Positions 1 through 11,175 of a DNA stretch of 64,000 nucleotides are shown piece by piece. A model generated the notes under the pieces. It saw only the letters and a list, made by a program, of their open reading frames with translations, was not told where the DNA came from and searched no databases. Origin of the DNA: Osedax fenrisi (taxonomy: Eukaryota; Annelida; Polychaeta; Sabellida; Siboglinidae). A program made the translations under genes and the position numbers. Within the stretch, counting starts at the first letter, position 1; every line of letters begins with the position of its first letter. The stretch is taken from positions 22,492,343 through 22,556,342 of the forward strand of contig OZ025242.1 of assembly GCA_964019155.1 (NCBI GenBank), given 5' to 3'.

Positions 1-499
1 CTCTATCATATATGATGATACACACACATTATTCACGTATTATAAAATATAGATTACATTATTAGAACATGAAAATGAACCGTTGATGATGTTGATATCT
101 CTCTTTGTTCTGTTATGTGAGTCACCACCGCTTTCGGCTGATGATTCTGTTAGAAGTGCCGCAAATAAACGTTAGAAATATTCGATTTTAAACCAATTTA
201 TATTATAGCACCAATTCCGATATATTATAATAATACATTATATTTATTAAAATAATATTACAGAATCGTATATTTAAAATATGAATATTAGCACACATAA
301 ACATATATATCTATATATATATATATATATATATAGATATATAATTTTGAATTAATTAAAAATTGTCAGTATTATAATAGTTTTAATTTGTATTATACCA
401 TTGTATTTATATTTTATTTAATATATTTGTTTTTTTTCCTCTTGTTTCTTTTAGTTTCTTTTATATTTAAATATTGGCTATCTCCTATTTAGTTCCTCT
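1..499. other. AT-rich sequence, no gene seen
   Basis: I see no recognisable gene. The stretch contains a short (AT)n tract near 305-335. The only slightly GC-richer patch, around 115-170, shows no convincing reading frame. Confidence 0.5.
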
Positions 500-1192
500 G
501 TGTTTTATTTTATTTTATTTAATACTTGATGTATTTCTTAGATTTTATTCAAAAACACAGGGTGATTATAGGCGTAGTTAGATAATAAAAAACAACAACA
601 AAAAATAAATAGAAAACGAATTATATAAATAGAACGAATTACAATGATTTATAATGGACGTTTTACGTTTAAACAATGAAAGTGATGTTATACAACGAAT
701 ATCATATGGCAATGGATTCCAGATTTTCAGAGCAATAACCAAGAAAGCTAATTCAGAGTAGGCCAAAGATGTAGAGCGTTGCACCAACTTCATGACGTGG
801 CACTTCCGACTAGAGTTGTTAGAACTCTGGGTAATAATAGATTGAGCTAGATATTCAGGGAATCCACGGTGTATATCCTTATGCGTAATACACAATAGCC
901 TAACAAATATATGCATACAAATATAACTAAAATTAAGCCAACCTAATGATCTCATTAAAGCAAATATAGAAACTATTGAGGTAAAGTTTAGTTTATATAA
1001 TACACGTATAGCATGACGTTGAATACGCTCAAGTTTATACATACGATTAACAGGTAAATTAAATAATAATGAGCAGCAATATATAAGTCTACTGAATACT
1101 AGCGAGTGAATTAAACATTTAGTCATGGCAAAGGTAAGCTTATAAATAGATTTTCTAATATTATATAGAAAATAGATGGCAGTGTGAATCAT
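500..1192 (-). mobile_element. LINE 3' half: C-terminal part of a non-LTR reverse transcriptase ORF
   Basis: A 204-codon minus-strand frame (578-1192) has the layout of the region downstream of the palm in CR1/L2/jockey-type LINE proteins. In order it shows a 'LIHSLVFSRLIYCCSLLFNLP' type segment, a segment with KLERIQRHAIRVLYK (the usual 'LQ..QN.A.R' helix), a degenerate 'LHWL' block (LMRSLGWLNF), a 'FPEYLAQ' block, then IWNPLPYDIR (the usual 'WN.LP..IR') and a final FKRK. The endonuclease and palm motifs are absent on this side. The 3' tail on the minus strand runs into repeated TAAAA units at about 500-520. It lies head to head with the plus-strand LINE relic starting near 1185. It is a 5'-truncated retrotransposon copy, not a host gene. 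Confidence 0.75.
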
Positions 1193-2345
1193 GTTATTAA
1201 TATGTGTAGTGTTACATTACTAGAAAATAACACTTTTACTTATTCTAATTCTAAACAACATTTTATTCATGACTATTATAATAATAACGATTCTGATGTC
1301 AATGTCACATTTGATTGCTTTTACTACGATGACATAAATATAAATTCATGTAAATATATTCACAATAGTTTTTCTATAATACATATTAATTCTATAAGCT
1401 TAGTACGTATTCGTATTATAATCATGATCAAATTAATCTATTTTTAATTAGTATTATATATAAATTGTCCATAATTATAATTACTGAAACATGGTTAAAA
1501 TATTCCAATAAGAATATTTATAATTTTGATAATTACTATCAAAGCAATACTATACGATCTGTAGGTATGGGAGTCGCTATAGAGTCGCTATATATATTAA
1601 ATAGTTTATCATATACAATTATTAATGACTTAAATATATCAATATCAAATGTTATTGAAGTAACAACTATTTCGTTGACATTTAATAATATCAACTATAT
1701 TATAAGTGGAATATAACTCCTACTGCAGATATAAAACAATTTTCAGATTTCGTTCTAAAATTATTGTAAAGTTGCCAAGTAATTATAAAAAAATACTCCT
1801 TTGTTTCATTAATAAATATACAACTTTGAATGAAAATCAATTTGGGTTCATACACATTTATTCAACAGAAGATGCATTACCTTACTTATCAGTATGTGAT
1901 GAATTTGAAAATACTAATAATTGTGCATTTTTATCAATTGATCTAAAAAAGTCCTTTGTCACTTTAGATCATAATATATTGATAAACAAATTAGATAATA
2001 TTAGTATTAGAGGTTTACCTACAGTTCTATTATCTAGTTATTTGTCAAACAGATCAAAATATATAAAACTAAATGGGACTACTTCAAATATGGAACACAT
2101 ATCATTTGGTGTTACGCAAGGTTCAGTTTTAGGGCCATTACTTGTTCTAATATATATTAATTAAATGCCTAATATACTGAAATATTCTAAACCCATAATG
2201 ATACAAATCTAATTTTCAGTAGTAAACAATATTTTGCAAACTAATATACAATATGTCTTTTATAGTTTAACTCACTGGCTATTTAGTAATAAATTAACAT
2301 TAAATGTAAAAAACAAACAAAGTTATGCTCTATAATATTCTAAAT
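1185..2345 (+). mobile_element. Degraded LINE: APE endonuclease plus reverse transcriptase fragments
   Basis: Three consecutive plus-strand frames read as one decayed non-LTR element. The first (1184-1447) ends in SFSIIHINS, like the start of an APE-type endonuclease. The second (about 1465-1716) has ITETWL followed by an 'R..GMGVAI' block, the catalytic-loop region of APE endonucleases. The third (1706-2164) is the reverse transcriptase palm: NQFGF, a 'ST.DAL' block, IDLKKSF..LDH (the degenerate A motif), SYLSNRSKY, and VTQGSVLGPLL (the usual G(V)PQGS block). Stops and frameshifts separate the parts, and the linker between endonuclease and palm is largely deleted. The F/YADD box is not in frame. 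Best match is the CR1/jockey group; clade not resolved. Confidence 0.75.
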
Positions 2346-2903
2346 TCTAAATCGAAAAAGAAACTAGAATTAAGATTTTATAATGAAATGATAGAGCAGG
2401 TGAATCATTTATCGTTCAATAGTATATATATATATATACAAAATTATAGTTATAATGACATACAAAATAGAATTTAAAAAATAAAATAAGTTGTTAAGTT
2501 GAGTTGGAAAATACCTAGTCAAGTTTGCTTTTGCGTTTTCATGAGTGTTTACTGATTCTAATATATATTTATATATATATATACATATAGGAATATACAT
2601 AATAGAATATTTATATATTTATATAATTTTAAATTTCTAAATAATTAAATGTATCTTATAAATGTATCATTGGTTGATTGATAATTTATTTGATTAAGCA
2701 AATATATAATCGAACGTATAAAGTATAAATATTTGCTAACGATAACATATGTTCAACAAATACGTATAAGTTATTCAAATAAATTAATCATAACACTAAA
2801 TTAAGACGTTTTATAGTTACCAAAGGTGGGTGTGTGTAATACACACACACACCCATATATATATAGGTTATTTTTTTCCTACTGTTATTTTTATTATATT
2901 TTT
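2346..2903. other. AT-rich spacer, no gene seen
   Basis: AT-rich sequence with short (AT)n and (AC)n runs (an ACACAC/GTGTGT inverted pair near 2829-2853). No coding signal. Confidence 0.4.
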
Positions 2904-3445
2904 ATGGAGTCCTTTCATCCCATCCAAGAACTTAGATGAATTTTTCATTTATATCCATATATGGCTCTAATGTCCCAAGGCAGAAGTTATTAATTTATAT
3001 ATGTATATATATATATATATATATATGTACAAATATGTATATAAATATGAATATATATATGAATATAATTATTATTCCTTACTTGAAATAATCAACGCAG
3101 CAATAATACTGGTAAATAATATATTCATGTTATTGAATGTTCACAATATTAATAATATATTAAGAATTCAGTTACCTCGCCTTATATAGAATATTTAATG
3201 TAAGTTCATTGTAAACACCCAATGGGTGTGTCATATGTGAATATGTCTATTACCTTTCACTTATAACCAAATGACTTTAATATCCCTTTAAATCCGATAT
3301 CATATTAAAGCTTTAAAGCATAGAAGAATCCATGTTTTTAACGAAAGCCGATCATTTATGTATACACAATTATATAAGATCACTTCTAAATATTATTCGA
3401 ATACCTATTTTAATGGTTCGGAAGAGGCTCGATCCCACGTCCTAC
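2904..3445 (-). repeat. SINE-like dispersed repeat, copy 1 (interrupted)
   Basis: Two blocks (about 2904-2977 and 3253-3445) match the family also seen near 8847, 10632, 37454 and 63610. Shared words include GGAGTCCTTTCATCC, ATATGGCTCTAATGTCCC and ATATAAGATCACTT. About 275 bp of AT-rich sequence separates the blocks. In the orientation where the A-rich end is 3', the copy lies on the minus strand. That strand carries GGATCGAGCC near 3427-3437, close to a tRNA B-box consensus. Confidence 0.65.
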
Positions 3446-3612
3446 GTAGTACAGTTACCTGTGTATACATACGGTTTATTTTCCAATAGAAAGTTTTAAA
3501 AAAGATGTCAAAAATGCAGTATTTAATATTAATTAATTAACTCCTATATTCATATATGTTAATTATTATTATCAATTAAGTATTATTTGATTAGTATTTA
3601 TAAATACTATAT

Positions 3613-3616
<4 letters not shown>

Positions 3617-3674
<58 letters not shown>
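3617..3674. repeat. (AT)n microsatellite
   Basis: Uninterrupted AT dinucleotide run directly upstream of a LINE fragment. Confidence 0.95.
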
Positions 3675-3675
<1 letters not shown>

Positions 3676-3677
<2 letters not shown>

Positions 3678-4955
3678 GAAGGGACATAATACTAAAACTG
3701 CTTTACTCGCTACCATGAATGATATTTATTTCTCTTTAGATAAATATAGCCGTATTCAATTATTACAACTTGACCTTTCATCTGTTTTTGATAGTATTTC
3801 TCATGATATACTTATCAATAGGCTATCACAAATTGGCATTACTGGAGATTAATTTAAAAATATTAATTCTACTTATTAAAGATAGAACCTATTCGGTTAA
3901 GATTCATTACTGTATTTCATGTGAGAATATTTCATTATACGGGGTTCCATAAGGATCCACATTAGGTCCTCTATTTTTTACTATTTATATTTCTCCTTTG
4001 AATACATAATAGAACAAAAACCAAATGTGAAATATCATATATATGCGGATGATATTCAAATGTACGCTGAATCTTGTCATCGCGATAAATTAATGTTATG
4101 TGCAAATAATATTCGTAAATAGCTCTTAAATAATAATGTACTTATAAATAGTAGTACAACTATGCTTTTAAATATTTCTCTTTCTAATTTTGTTTTTCCT
4201 GATATTATATTTTAATATTCTTTTAATGACACCTTCATCTAAAATTATATTCCTTAGCATATTTGTTTCATGTAATTTATCGCATGAAGTCAGATCATGT
4301 ATCATATATATGTAAATAAGCTAATTATCATTTACATAATATAAAAATCATTCGTAAATATGTATCAGTAAACTCAACTATTCGACTTATTGAAAGTGTG
4401 GTTCTATCGAGATTAGATTATGGGAATATTATCTTAATTGGAGCTCCAATATATATATTAAAAAATATTAAACGAGTTATTCGTAGATGTATACAAATCA
4501 TATTTAATATCCCATAATCTAATAGATTTTCGACTAGTTCTTATTTACATACATTAATATGGCATATTCCAGGGGTATATTCCAGGATTAATTACAGATT
4601 TTTATATTTAATTAAAGAAGTAATTATTTCTGGAGTACCTTCCTATTTATCAACGCTATTATAAGAGAAAAGAACTGGATACTCGAGGCGCTATTCCATG
4701 CAACTTAAAGAGACTCGATGTCGATTACAAATTACAAATAAGTCCTTCTAATGATTTCTGCTGCTTCGATGTGGAACAAGCTACATTTGGCGATAAGAAG
4801 TGCTCCGTCTATCTCGATATTCCGCAAAAAACTGAAGAAACATATATTATTATAATTGTTGTTATTGTTAAAATTATTTTATTACACTCTAGGGAATTGT
4901 TGCTAATATTATTTAAGTGTATAAATAAACTTTATTATTATTATTATTTTATAAA
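3676..4955 (+). mobile_element. Degraded LINE reverse transcriptase with YADD box
   Basis: In-frame and frame-shifted pieces of an L2/CR1-like reverse transcriptase run in order: a 'KTALL' block near 3695, QLDLSSVFDSISH (motif A), GVP then a stop then GSTLGPLF near 3950-3980 (the usual GVPQGS, with Gln replaced by a stop), and HIYADDIQMY near 4040 (intact YADD). Further on are a degenerate 'LDYGN' segment near 4420 and a terminal SMWNKLHLAIRS ... FRKKLKKH block near 4765-4850. The 3' end runs into a TTATTA-type tail (4930-4955). Several stops make it non-functional. Organisation and motif spelling resemble the better-preserved element at 17290-19600. Confidence 0.8.
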
Positions 4956-5018
4956 TATATATATATATATTTATAATTTTGTAATGTTAAGTTATCTGAA
5001 AGTTAATCATGCTTGATG

Positions 5019-5026
5019 GTATCAAC
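5019..5026 (+). repeat. Left 8-bp target-site duplication of the hAT element
   Basis: GTATCAAC immediately precedes the terminal inverted repeat and is exactly repeated at 9340-9347. An 8-bp duplication is diagnostic of hAT-superfamily insertion. Confidence 0.9.
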
Positions 5027-5393
5027 TAGGGATGTAAACGGGTACCCGAAAACCCGGTTCTCCCGGGTATTAGTATACCCGTAAATTCACGGGTTTTTAT
5101 AAAGACAAAAATGTTTCAGTTCAAATTTCCCGGGTATTAAATAAATTAAACCGGGAATTCATTATTGAAACCGGGTATGTATTTTGTATTCTTATATTAA
5201 ATTATTCTGCATATGTTGTCTTTTGTATTCACTATATTCACGATCTTTGTTAATGTTTACTTCCATAGACATAACATTTATTCTAATTCTACTTGTAAAT
5301 ATTTGATATTTCCAAAATATCTGTAATTTTCAAACTCATGTAAAATAGTAATTAATAAATAGTTTTAATCCAATTAAAATGATTTATAATCAG

Positions 5394-5468
5394 TGCAACA
5401 TCCTCTACGAATAGTATAAAAGTAAATCCAAAAGTCAAGGGGTTTCCATTTCAATTTAAGAATCCGCG
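5394..5468 (+). pseudogene. Exon-like segment 1 inside the hAT element
   Basis: An open frame reading ...KVNPKVKGFPFQFKNPR ends exactly at a consensus donor (CCGCG|GTAAGT, GT at 5469-5470) and may begin after an AG at 5392-5393. Its last partial codon (CG) is completed by the T that starts the next exon-like segment at 6652. I do not recognise the protein. If real, it is part of a split gene carried by the transposon, perhaps its transposase. Confidence 0.4.
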
Positions 5469-6651
5469 GTAAGTACATGTGCTTTTCTTTAGTAAATTAT
5501 TTATTTTAAAAATAAATAAATATTTATTATTATTATTTATATATCTATATAGATTATTAAATTATATGTCCTATGGTATATAAAATATACACTAATGTTT
5601 ACTATCGAGTGTTTAATCGACTTTTCAAAATCGTTAAAATCGTTAAAAAAATATCAATCATTTTAAATATATTTTAATAATAATTGTGATTTATTAAATC
5701 GATTTAACAAGTTTTAATAATTATTTGTTTAAATATTTAATATAGGTAATCCTAATATGTATAAGTATTATATTAATTTATTTTATAGACTATTTAATTA
5801 TAAAATTAATAATTTATATAATCATTACAAAATAATGTGTAAATAAATGTGGATTTAGTAAACATTTACAACAAATATCATTTAAAAATGTAAAATAGAC
5901 ATTCATTTATGATTTATAAAATTAATTGTTAACTCAAATTGCAATTAATTTAGATTAATATTATTCTATGTTATATAGACTCTATGTATCAAACATTTCG
6001 ATAAGTAATACAAATAATGACGATTAAATTCGGAATGTCTCATATTTTTTAATAAATTTAAATTATCAAAAATACTGAATTAATTTTATTTATCTAACTC
6101 GATTTAACAAATTTTAATAATTATTTCTATAATATATTAAATATATATCATTAAATAATATAGCTATTGTTTTAATTTATATCATACACTAATTAATATA
6201 AATATATACATTTAAATAATGATTAGAAAATTATATTTATAAATAATATAGATATTTGGTAATAAATAAAAAAATATCATTTAAAAATGTAAAATAGACT
6301 TATTAATTTATGATTTATCAAATTAATTGTGCAAACGAAATTAGTCTATGTATCAAACATTTAGATATTTAATATATTTAGTAATACAAATAATGACGAT
6401 TAAACTCTGAATGTCTCATATTTTTTAATAAATTTGAATTATCAAATATACTAAATTAATTTTACTATAATATAAAATATACTAAATATATATCATTACC
6501 TAATATAGCTATGGTATAAAGATATTTTATATACTAATACATATAAATATAAATATATATTTATATAATAATGATCTTATTTATTTTGTTAATATTTATA
6601 TGATATCTACGTCTATATTTAATATAATATTACTGTTTAAATTCCTTACAG

Positions 6652-6716
6652 TATATTTAAAATGACAACAAAGTTTCTAGAAAAGTACCACTGCCCTCTC
6701 GCAAACATCAAAGTTG
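6652..6716 (+). pseudogene. Exon-like segment 2 inside the hAT element
   Basis: It is preceded by a pyrimidine-rich acceptor (TTCCTTACAG) and followed by GTAATG. The 65 bases contain 21 complete codons with no stop (IFKMTTKFLEKYHCPLANIK then V) plus one base at each end. Phase matches the segment before (ends CG) and the one after (starts AT). No family recognised. Confidence 0.4.
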
Positions 6717-6910
6717 GTAATGTTTTATACCTTATTAAGAATGGTATGTGTATTGCTGACTGTTTACAAAAACTAACATTAAATCGTAGTTTCCGTGTAA
6801 CTGTAATATGATTATCACGTAGACTATGCAGGACATATAACATGCACAGGAATAATGTAGAATTTATATTTTTCGATTAGTGTGAATAATTAATTAATAA
6901 TTCTGTAAGA

Positions 6911-7100
6911 ATGACAGAAAGATTCACTAAAATACCTTTACGGCATAATGAACAGTTAATTTCAATTCGAGTTACAAATTTTCAGAAGGCATTAACATTT
7001 TTGAATACTAAAATTTAACAATTGGAAAGTAATAATTTGAATTTAGTTGAAAAATTAAATAATACAGTTCATGAAAAAATCACGCTACTGGATAAATAAA
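6911..7100 (+). other. Possible coding remnant inside the hAT element
   Basis: An ATG-led frame at 6911 (MTERFTKIPLRHNEQ...) runs through a stop near 7017 into QLESNNLNLVEKLNNTV. This is a Leu/Asn-rich stretch that could form a short coiled coil. It lies between exon-like segments 2 and 3 and may be an additional exon or chance. No homology recognised. Confidence 0.25.
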
Positions 7101-7301
7101 ATTCCAATATCTCATATTTCTAATGTATGTTGTAATTCGAAAAGAATATTGAAAAATAAAGCAAATTTTGTAAATTATCGATCCATCAATAATCCAATAA
7201 TGTTGTATATATAATTGTATATTATAACTGTCTACATAGTGAATTATCATACTAATAATTATCTATGATTTACCTTTTAACTTCAATTTTATTCATTACA
7301 G

Positions 7302-7419
7302 ATAGTAGATGTATTCCATTTGAGACTAAAGAGGATATCGATATAACTACTGCTGCTATTGGAGACTGGGCATGAAAAGATAACTGTTTTAAATTCAACT
7401 CGGAGTACTTCTTCAGATG
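7302..7419 (+). pseudogene. Exon-like segment 3 inside the hAT element (one internal stop)
   Basis: An acceptor (TTATTCATTACAG at 7301) opens a 118-base segment ending at CAGATG|GTAATT. Its first two bases (AT) join the G left by segment 2. It then reads DSRCIPFETKEDIDITTAAI, GDWA, a single TGA, and KDNCFKFNSEYFFR in the same frame. The frame is intact except for that one stop, which is what a recently broken exon looks like. Confidence 0.4.
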
Positions 7420-8846
7420 GTAATTATTATTATATTTTTTAAAATTGTATATTTACCCATATTAATTTGTTAATATTATATAGAGATGATTTACTTGCTT
7501 ATTGGAGTTGGTTCTGAATACTGATGTTCAAGATATATTTCAAATTCGTAGGAAATCGTGGAAATTTGGTATATAGCTATGAATTCTATGTACAAATCTA
7601 TGTAATGTCGTTATATCATTATGTTGTTGTATTCACATATTATAACTAAACGTATCTATTTATAAACAAAAATAAATATTGAAACACACCTTTAGTAATC
7701 ATATATATTATTTATTTATTTTTATTTAAGAAAAAAATATAATTGAATAAAGTAAATAATGTAAAGTATATTTGCTAAACTATAACATGCACCTTTGAAA
7801 TAAATAATGTATAACATACTCTACGTAAATATACAGATAAAATGTAAAAAGATCTAAAATATAAATATGATATAGTGTTTTAAATATACACAGCAGTGAA
7901 ATATTTTGAAAATCTTTAGCAGCTTAACATAAATTGATTCTTCTTGGCTCTGTAATCTGTCATAATAAATATATTATAATAGAATTAATTATTGAAGTTA
8001 CAAATATTGAATATTAGTTGATCAAAATTGAATTCCCAAAATATTTGTATCTTTTACATGTAATATCTGTCTGAATTATTACCCTCAAATCTGGCCATTC
8101 TTAACCATAACTTTGTTATTATTAATTATATCAAAAAAGTAAAATATGAAACTTATATTACTTTTTCATCCTCTTTTCAATGGTATTAATAATTGTATTC
8201 TAGCTACAAAATAAAAATATCATTGCTATTCCTATATAATTAAATTTAATTAGTTTTTTTCACTAATAGTTAATGTTTAAATTTAACGTCTAATGTTTAA
8301 ATATACTCTTTATAATAATATACCCCGATTGTATAATTATTATATAATATGTATACAACCATAGATTTAGAGTACCAAGTGATACTCCCGATTGTATAAT
8401 TATTAATATAATATCCTCACACGTGGGTTATCAATATATATAGTTATGATGTTATTACATTTTTTATTAAATAGTTTAAATATTTCTATTTATATATAAT
8501 ATATGTTATCGGTTTTATTTATCTGAATGTATTCAATTTTTTAAAATGTATATATTTCTATAACTTAAATTCTATATATTTCTATACTATATCTATATCA
8601 AATTTCCTATAATTTGTTATACTTGTTATATAAATGACACCTTACATTAGTGTTCGAAATTAACCCAACTACTGGTGCTTCGAAGCTTCACTTAAAAAAA
8701 TGTATAGTTCAAAGTTCATTTGTAAAATAATGCTAAAGTTTGAACCTGCTTCATAAATAAGGGGAATAGTTTGAACTTGCTTCAAAATTCTAAAAATAAT
8801 AGTAAATCTTCGAAGCCATATTAATAATATTGTTATTCTATTTAGT

Positions 8847-9046
8847 GGGGTCCTTCCATTCCATCCAGAAACTTATATGACGTTTTCACTTATAACCATA
8901 TGGCTCTATAGATACATTATAATGTCCCTTCGAAGCCGTTCCCATGTTAAGACATCCATAATGTTAATGAGAGCTGGTCATTTATTTATACAAAATTATA
9001 TAAGATCACTTCTAAATATTATTCTAATACCTATATTAATATCACG
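8847..9046 (-). repeat. SINE-like dispersed repeat, copy 2 (nested in the hAT element)
   Basis: It shares GGGGTCCTTCCATTCCATCC, CACTTATAACCATATGGCTC, CCCTTCGAAGCCG and ATATAAGATCACTTCTAAAT with copies 1, 3 and 4. The outer end with the B-box-like word is diverged here. Confidence 0.7.
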
Positions 9047-9339
9047 ACGGTATCTACACCCGCAAACTAATACCTGTGTATTTGTTTTAGTCAATTTATC
9101 GTATGATATTGGCTTCTAATACTATAATACATATTATTTGTTTTGATAAATAAAGGTAAGATGCATATATATATTGATCTGTAAATGTTTCGAATGTTTC
9201 GAAGCATGCTAAAAATTGTTTCAAATGTTTCGAAACATCTATATTTGAAAAAATGTTTTGTTTCATATGTTTCGAAACATGAGAAGTTGATGTTTCAAAT
9301 GTTTCGAAACATCAAAAAGTGTACCCGTTTACATCCCTA

Positions 9340-9347
9340 GTATCAAC
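9340..9347 (+). repeat. Right 8-bp target-site duplication of the hAT element
   Basis: GTATCAAC, identical to 5019-5026. Confidence 0.9.
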
Positions 9348-10046
9348 AACCGAAGACAGGTCGATAAGTAACAATTGTATATTATTATTATGATTTAAGG
9401 CACTAAAATATCCTATGTCAGAGATATATTAATATAGTTCCTTTACTGTCAAATTTTCTGAATCCAATTTGTTTGGTAATTCAAAAACGTAGTTTTACAA
9501 TTTGTCTAATTATATATAGAATTTTAAAATAACGGCTCAAATAATTAAGGTATAACCACATATCGGACGTTAATGGAAAAACTGCGGAATTTGGGAATTC
9601 ATAAAAAAAATTCCTGTTTTTACTCATATAATAATACAATTTACTTATTTTACTCTTAAAAAAAAGATTCTAATATAAAATTTGATTTTATTTATAAAAG
9701 AAGATAGCTATCTTGTGAATATAAATGCTTTGTATAAATATAAAAATTATGTAATATGTTCATATTAATTTGACTCGTGCTACCCCTAACAAAACCCAGC
9801 GAAGTATGGGTACTAGTACAGCTGTAGGACAGCTGTCCTCTATTAGCATTACACAATATATATTAATCTATATTTAGATTTTATATCTACATTTGAAATA
9901 TATTTATTAATTATAATTATCATATAAAAGTACAAATGTATACACACAGATATCGTATAATAATTCAACTAAATTATAAATATATAATATGTAGGTATAT
10001 AAAAGTGTTCTTTATTGATTTCTTAACGTGTTCTTTATCTCGAAAC
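9348..10046. other. AT-rich spacer, no gene seen
   Basis: A somewhat GC-richer patch at 9775-9850 contains repeated GTAC and CAGCTGT words but no frame I recognise. Confidence 0.35.
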
Positions 10047-10285
10047 ATGCATAACTCTATTTATGTGTAAATGAAATAATAATGATCAAATAGAACATAT
10101 ATAATCTATCATTATTATAATATAATAATGTTGGAATGTCCTTAAATCTAAATATAGAAATGTTATTTCCAGATTCTATTGCTATTCATTGACATATTCG
10201 ATACCCGTATTGCGCATGAATATAATTTATAATAATATTGACACTTTATGCATATTCATGAGTATAATTAATAGATATTAACATA
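10047..10285 (+). repeat. Anonymous dispersed repeat (CTCTGTATAGGTAAATG family), copy A
   Basis: It shares CATAACTCT, TAAATGAAAT, ATAATCTATCA, TAAATATAGAAATGTTATTT and CCAGATTC with blocks at 13168-13395 and 46256-46495, all direct, and part of it with 12480-12655 inverted. Length is about 230 bp. No coding capacity seen; family unknown. Confidence 0.65.
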
Positions 10286-10373
10286 CTAATTGTGTTAGTT
10301 ACTATTATATAACATATACGTTACAAATATTATATTATGAGTTATTCATATTATTGGAGTATATACTCTAAGA

Positions 10374-10380
<7 letters not shown>

Positions 10381-10427
<47 letters not shown>
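10381..10427. repeat. (AT)n microsatellite
   Basis: Pure AT dinucleotide run. It is followed by palindromic AT-rich words (ATATTATATTATTAGTTATTCATATTA and its mirror at 10480-10510). Confidence 0.9.
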
Positions 10428-10428
<1 letters not shown>

Positions 10429-10631
10429 TTACATTAAACATATTATATTATTAGTTATTCATATTATTGTGGTATATATTATAATATGAATAACTAATAA
10501 TATAATATTTTAATATATATGTTATATAATAGTTAATAACAATATTAGTATATCAATTATCTATTAATTACACTCATGAATATGCCTAAAGTATCATTAT
10601 TATTATAGATTATATATATATATATATATAA

Positions 10632-10835
10632 AATGGGTCTTAAAATATTATTTAGAAGTGATCTTATATAATTGTGTATAAATAAATGATCGGCTCTCGT
10701 TAAAACCATGGATGCCTTAACATGAGAGCGGCTTCGAAGGGACATTAGAGCCATATATGGTTATAAGTGAAAACTTCATCTAAGTTCCTGGATGGGATGA
10801 AAGGACTCTACCAAATAAAAATAATAAATAACAAT
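10632..10835 (+). repeat. SINE-like dispersed repeat, copy 3
   Basis: It lies in the opposite orientation to copies 1, 2 and 4 and reads AAATGGGTCTTAAAATATTA ... GCGGCTTCGAAGGGACATTA ... GGATGGGATGAAAGGACTC, then an A-rich tail (ACCAAATAAAAATAATAAATAAC). The 5' part with the B-box-like word is missing, so the copy is 5' truncated. A 3' A-rich tail is expected of a retroposed SINE. Confidence 0.7.
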
Positions 10836-10849
10836 ATATATATATATAT

Positions 10850-11175
10850 ATATTCGTGGAACTTCCGTTACAAGGCAGTGTAGCTGAATGTTTATCTCAG
10901 GATGCAAATTCTAAGATAATCACAAAGCTAATATCACAAGAATAGACACTATCTTTCAAATCATGGAATTATTGGCATATGGCTAGAACTCAGACTCTTC
11001 CAGTAAAAGCTTTTCCAGGCTCAATAGATAAAAAATGTAGGCAATGCTACTCCAAGGATGAAACGACGATGCACATATTGAATATGTGTACTGCATCACT
11101 AAAAATGATGACAGAAATACATGATGCTGTCCTTGGAGTAGGGGAGGGTGGGGTTGTATGACCATGTTTTTGTAA
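10850..11175 (+). mobile_element. R2/NeSL-like LINE C-terminal fragment with CCHC knuckle
   Basis: A plus-strand frame (FKSWNYWHMARTQTLPVKAF, then PGSIDKK) leads into CRQCYSKDETTMHILNMC. This is a C-x2-C-x8-H-x4-C knuckle with the 'ET..HIL..C' spelling typical of the C-terminal region of R2/NeSL-type non-LTR retrotransposons, where it precedes a restriction-like endonuclease. The usual 'IQRHN' that follows is degenerate here (MMTEIHDAVL). Only about 60-80 codons survive and no palm motifs lie upstream. Confidence 0.6.

Larger units (their letters stand above)
5027..9339. mobile_element. hAT-superfamily DNA transposon (4.3 kb)
   Basis: The element starts TAGGGATGTAAACGGGTAC and ends with its exact 19-bp reverse complement, flanked by a perfect 8-bp duplication (GTATCAAC). 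TIR style and duplication length fit hAT. The left subterminal region (5038-5180) is packed with CCCGGGTA/ACCCGGT words. The right one (9185-9320) has repeated ATGTTTCGAAACAT-like palindromes, so the two ends carry different subterminal repeat sets. The interior is AT-rich and lacks a continuous transposase frame. It has exon-like pieces (5394-5468, 6652-6716, 7302-7419) and a nested SINE-like copy (8847-9046). I could not find the hAT catalytic or dimerisation motifs, so this is either non-autonomous or heavily decayed. Confidence 0.88.

Noticed and set aside
3420..3445. A tRNA gene suggested by the B-box-like word
   Set aside because: No acceptor stem, anticodon arm or A box at proper spacing; better explained by a SINE-like repeat.
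6646..6843. Minus-strand 65-codon frame in the hAT element as transposase
   Set aside because: No hAT dimerisation motif; it overlaps a better-supported exon-like segment on the plus strand.
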